64,000 nt of DNA from Gemmatimonadaceae bacterium (GTDB lineage: Bacteria > Gemmatimonadota > Gemmatimonadetes > Gemmatimonadales > Gemmatimonadaceae), in assembly GCA_020846935.1 (NCBI GenBank), contig JADLCY010000013.1, positions 1 to 64,000 on the forward strand, read 5' to 3'. Shown here one piece after another: positions 63,441-64,000 of this stretch. The notes below the pieces were generated by a model. It did not search any database. It was not told the origin of the DNA and saw only the letters and a list, made by a program, of their open reading frames with translations. Within the stretch, counting starts at the first letter, position 1, and each line of letters begins with the position of its first letter. Made by a program: the position numbers and the translations under genes.

Positions 63441-63982
63441 CAGAGCGCCCGGGGCTCGGCGCGCAGGGCCACGGCGAGCTCGTCGGCCCGTGGCAACTCC
63501 TCGAGGTGACGGAGGGCGAACTGTTCGAGGAACAGTGGCGTGGTGCCGTAAAGGAGCGGGCGACCGAGCCCTTCACCGCGACCGATCACGTCGATCAGGC
63601 CGCGCTCGTGCAGGGACTTGAGCACGCCTCCGACGTTCACGCCCCGGATCTCCTCGATCTCGGCGCGGCCGATCGGCTGACGGTAGGCGATGATCGCCAG
63701 GGTCTCGAGCGACGCGGCTGAGAGTCGGTGCGGGCGCGCCGCGAGCTGGGCGCGCTCGATGGCCTCGGTGTACTCCGGACGTGTGAGCACCTGATAGCCC
63801 TCGCCCAGCTCCACCAGCTCGATGCCGTGGCCGTTGACGTCGTACGCTTCACGCAATTCGTCGAGCGCGGCGCGCACGGCGGCAGGCGACGCCTCGGGGT
63901 CGAGGGAGGCCAGCTCTTCGACCGGAACGGGCCGCGCGCTGGAGAACAGCGCGGCCTCAAGCAGCTTCGCTAGGGGACTCAC
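63440..63982 (-). CDS. scpB: segregation and condensation protein B
   Basis: A 180-aa protein from a GTG start. It has the typical start PLAKLLEAALFSSARPVPVE, paired winged-helix domains with YQVLTRPEYTEAIERAQLAA, ETLAIIAYRQPIGRAEIEEI and RGVNVGGVLKSLHERGLIDV. It is a kleisin-binding subunit of the Smc-ScpA-ScpB condensin. The upstream scpA would lie beyond position 64000. Confidence 0.95.
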   Translation of the reverse strand: MSPLAKLLEAALFSSARPVPVEELASLDPEASPAAVRAALDELREAYDVNGHGIELVELGEGYQVLTRPEYTEAIERAQLAARPHRLSAASLETLAIIAYRQPIGRAEIEEIRGVNVGGVLKSLHERGLIDVIGRGEGLGRPLLYGTTPLFLEQFALRHLEELPRADELAVALRAEPRAL

Positions 63983-64000
63983 GACGGATGTGGACGTTGG

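Overview
The window is a high-GC bacterial chromosome segment with an LPS-type outer membrane: lptE, lpxH and an ADP-heptose synthase domain are all present. The partial 16S rRNA, the GC-rich coding style, frequent GTG/TTG starts and the mix of genes suggest a member of the Gemmatimonadota. That placement is inferred from reading the sequence, not from a tree. I see no insertion sequence, prophage, CRISPR array or other sign of recent transfer; most of the window is densely packed housekeeping operons.

Layout. 1-1232 (minus): 5' third of a 16S rRNA gene with a near-consensus promoter, preceded by tRNA-Pro, tRNA-Arg and tRNA-Lys and a terminator-like hairpin. 1270-8217 (minus): one tightly overlapped gene string. 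It begins with a small bacterial microcompartment (BMC) set (two BMC-H shell proteins, a CoA-acylating aldehyde dehydrogenase with a C-terminal encapsulation helix, and a PduL phosphotransacylase with an N-terminal one). It continues through a thioesterase, envelope lipoproteins and an LptE-like protein into rfaE2, rph and rdgB. 8354-9130 (plus): lpxH, probably from a leaderless transcript. 9836-11056 (minus): a selenocysteine island with tRNA-Sec(UCA) and selD, which is itself a selenoprotein with an in-frame UGA. 11148-16829: ridA, fhs, tatD and secDF.

17047-24158 is the classic rimP-nusA-(L7Ae)-infB-rbfA-truB-ribF translation/transcription operon, with a terminator hairpin lying between its promoter and rimP. 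24311-26302: pgeF and a murA whose active-site Cys is Asp (fosfomycin-insensitive type). 26440-27963 (plus): a membrane-anchored Arg/Gly-rich protein and a zinc-PLC-like protein. 27970-36504 (minus): gatCAB, pcrA/uvrD, a sensor kinase, serS and a lipoprotein. 36592-41813 (plus): a roadblock protein, a mannose-1-phosphate guanylyltransferase, a GlmU-like beta-helix protein, an MBL hydrolase and a SulP transporter.

42033-47393 is the more accessory part: a CgeB-like glycosyltransferase, an ECF-type sigma factor with a membrane partner carrying a fibronectin-like domain, and a large TPR-CHAT protease-like protein convergent with them. 47549-49623: groESL under a CIRCE/HrcA operator. 49724-55853: coaX, birA, uppP, bshA, miaA and mutL. 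55917-62612: a MoxR/DUF58/Bat (von Willebrand A) operon. The window ends with an rsuA/rluB-type pseudouridine synthase and scpB.

The most unusual items are the minimal BMC locus, including a BMC-H protein with a Rho_N/SAP-like C-terminal extension, the UGA-containing selD beside tRNA-Sec, the putative rimP attenuator, and the sigma/FN3/CHAT cluster.
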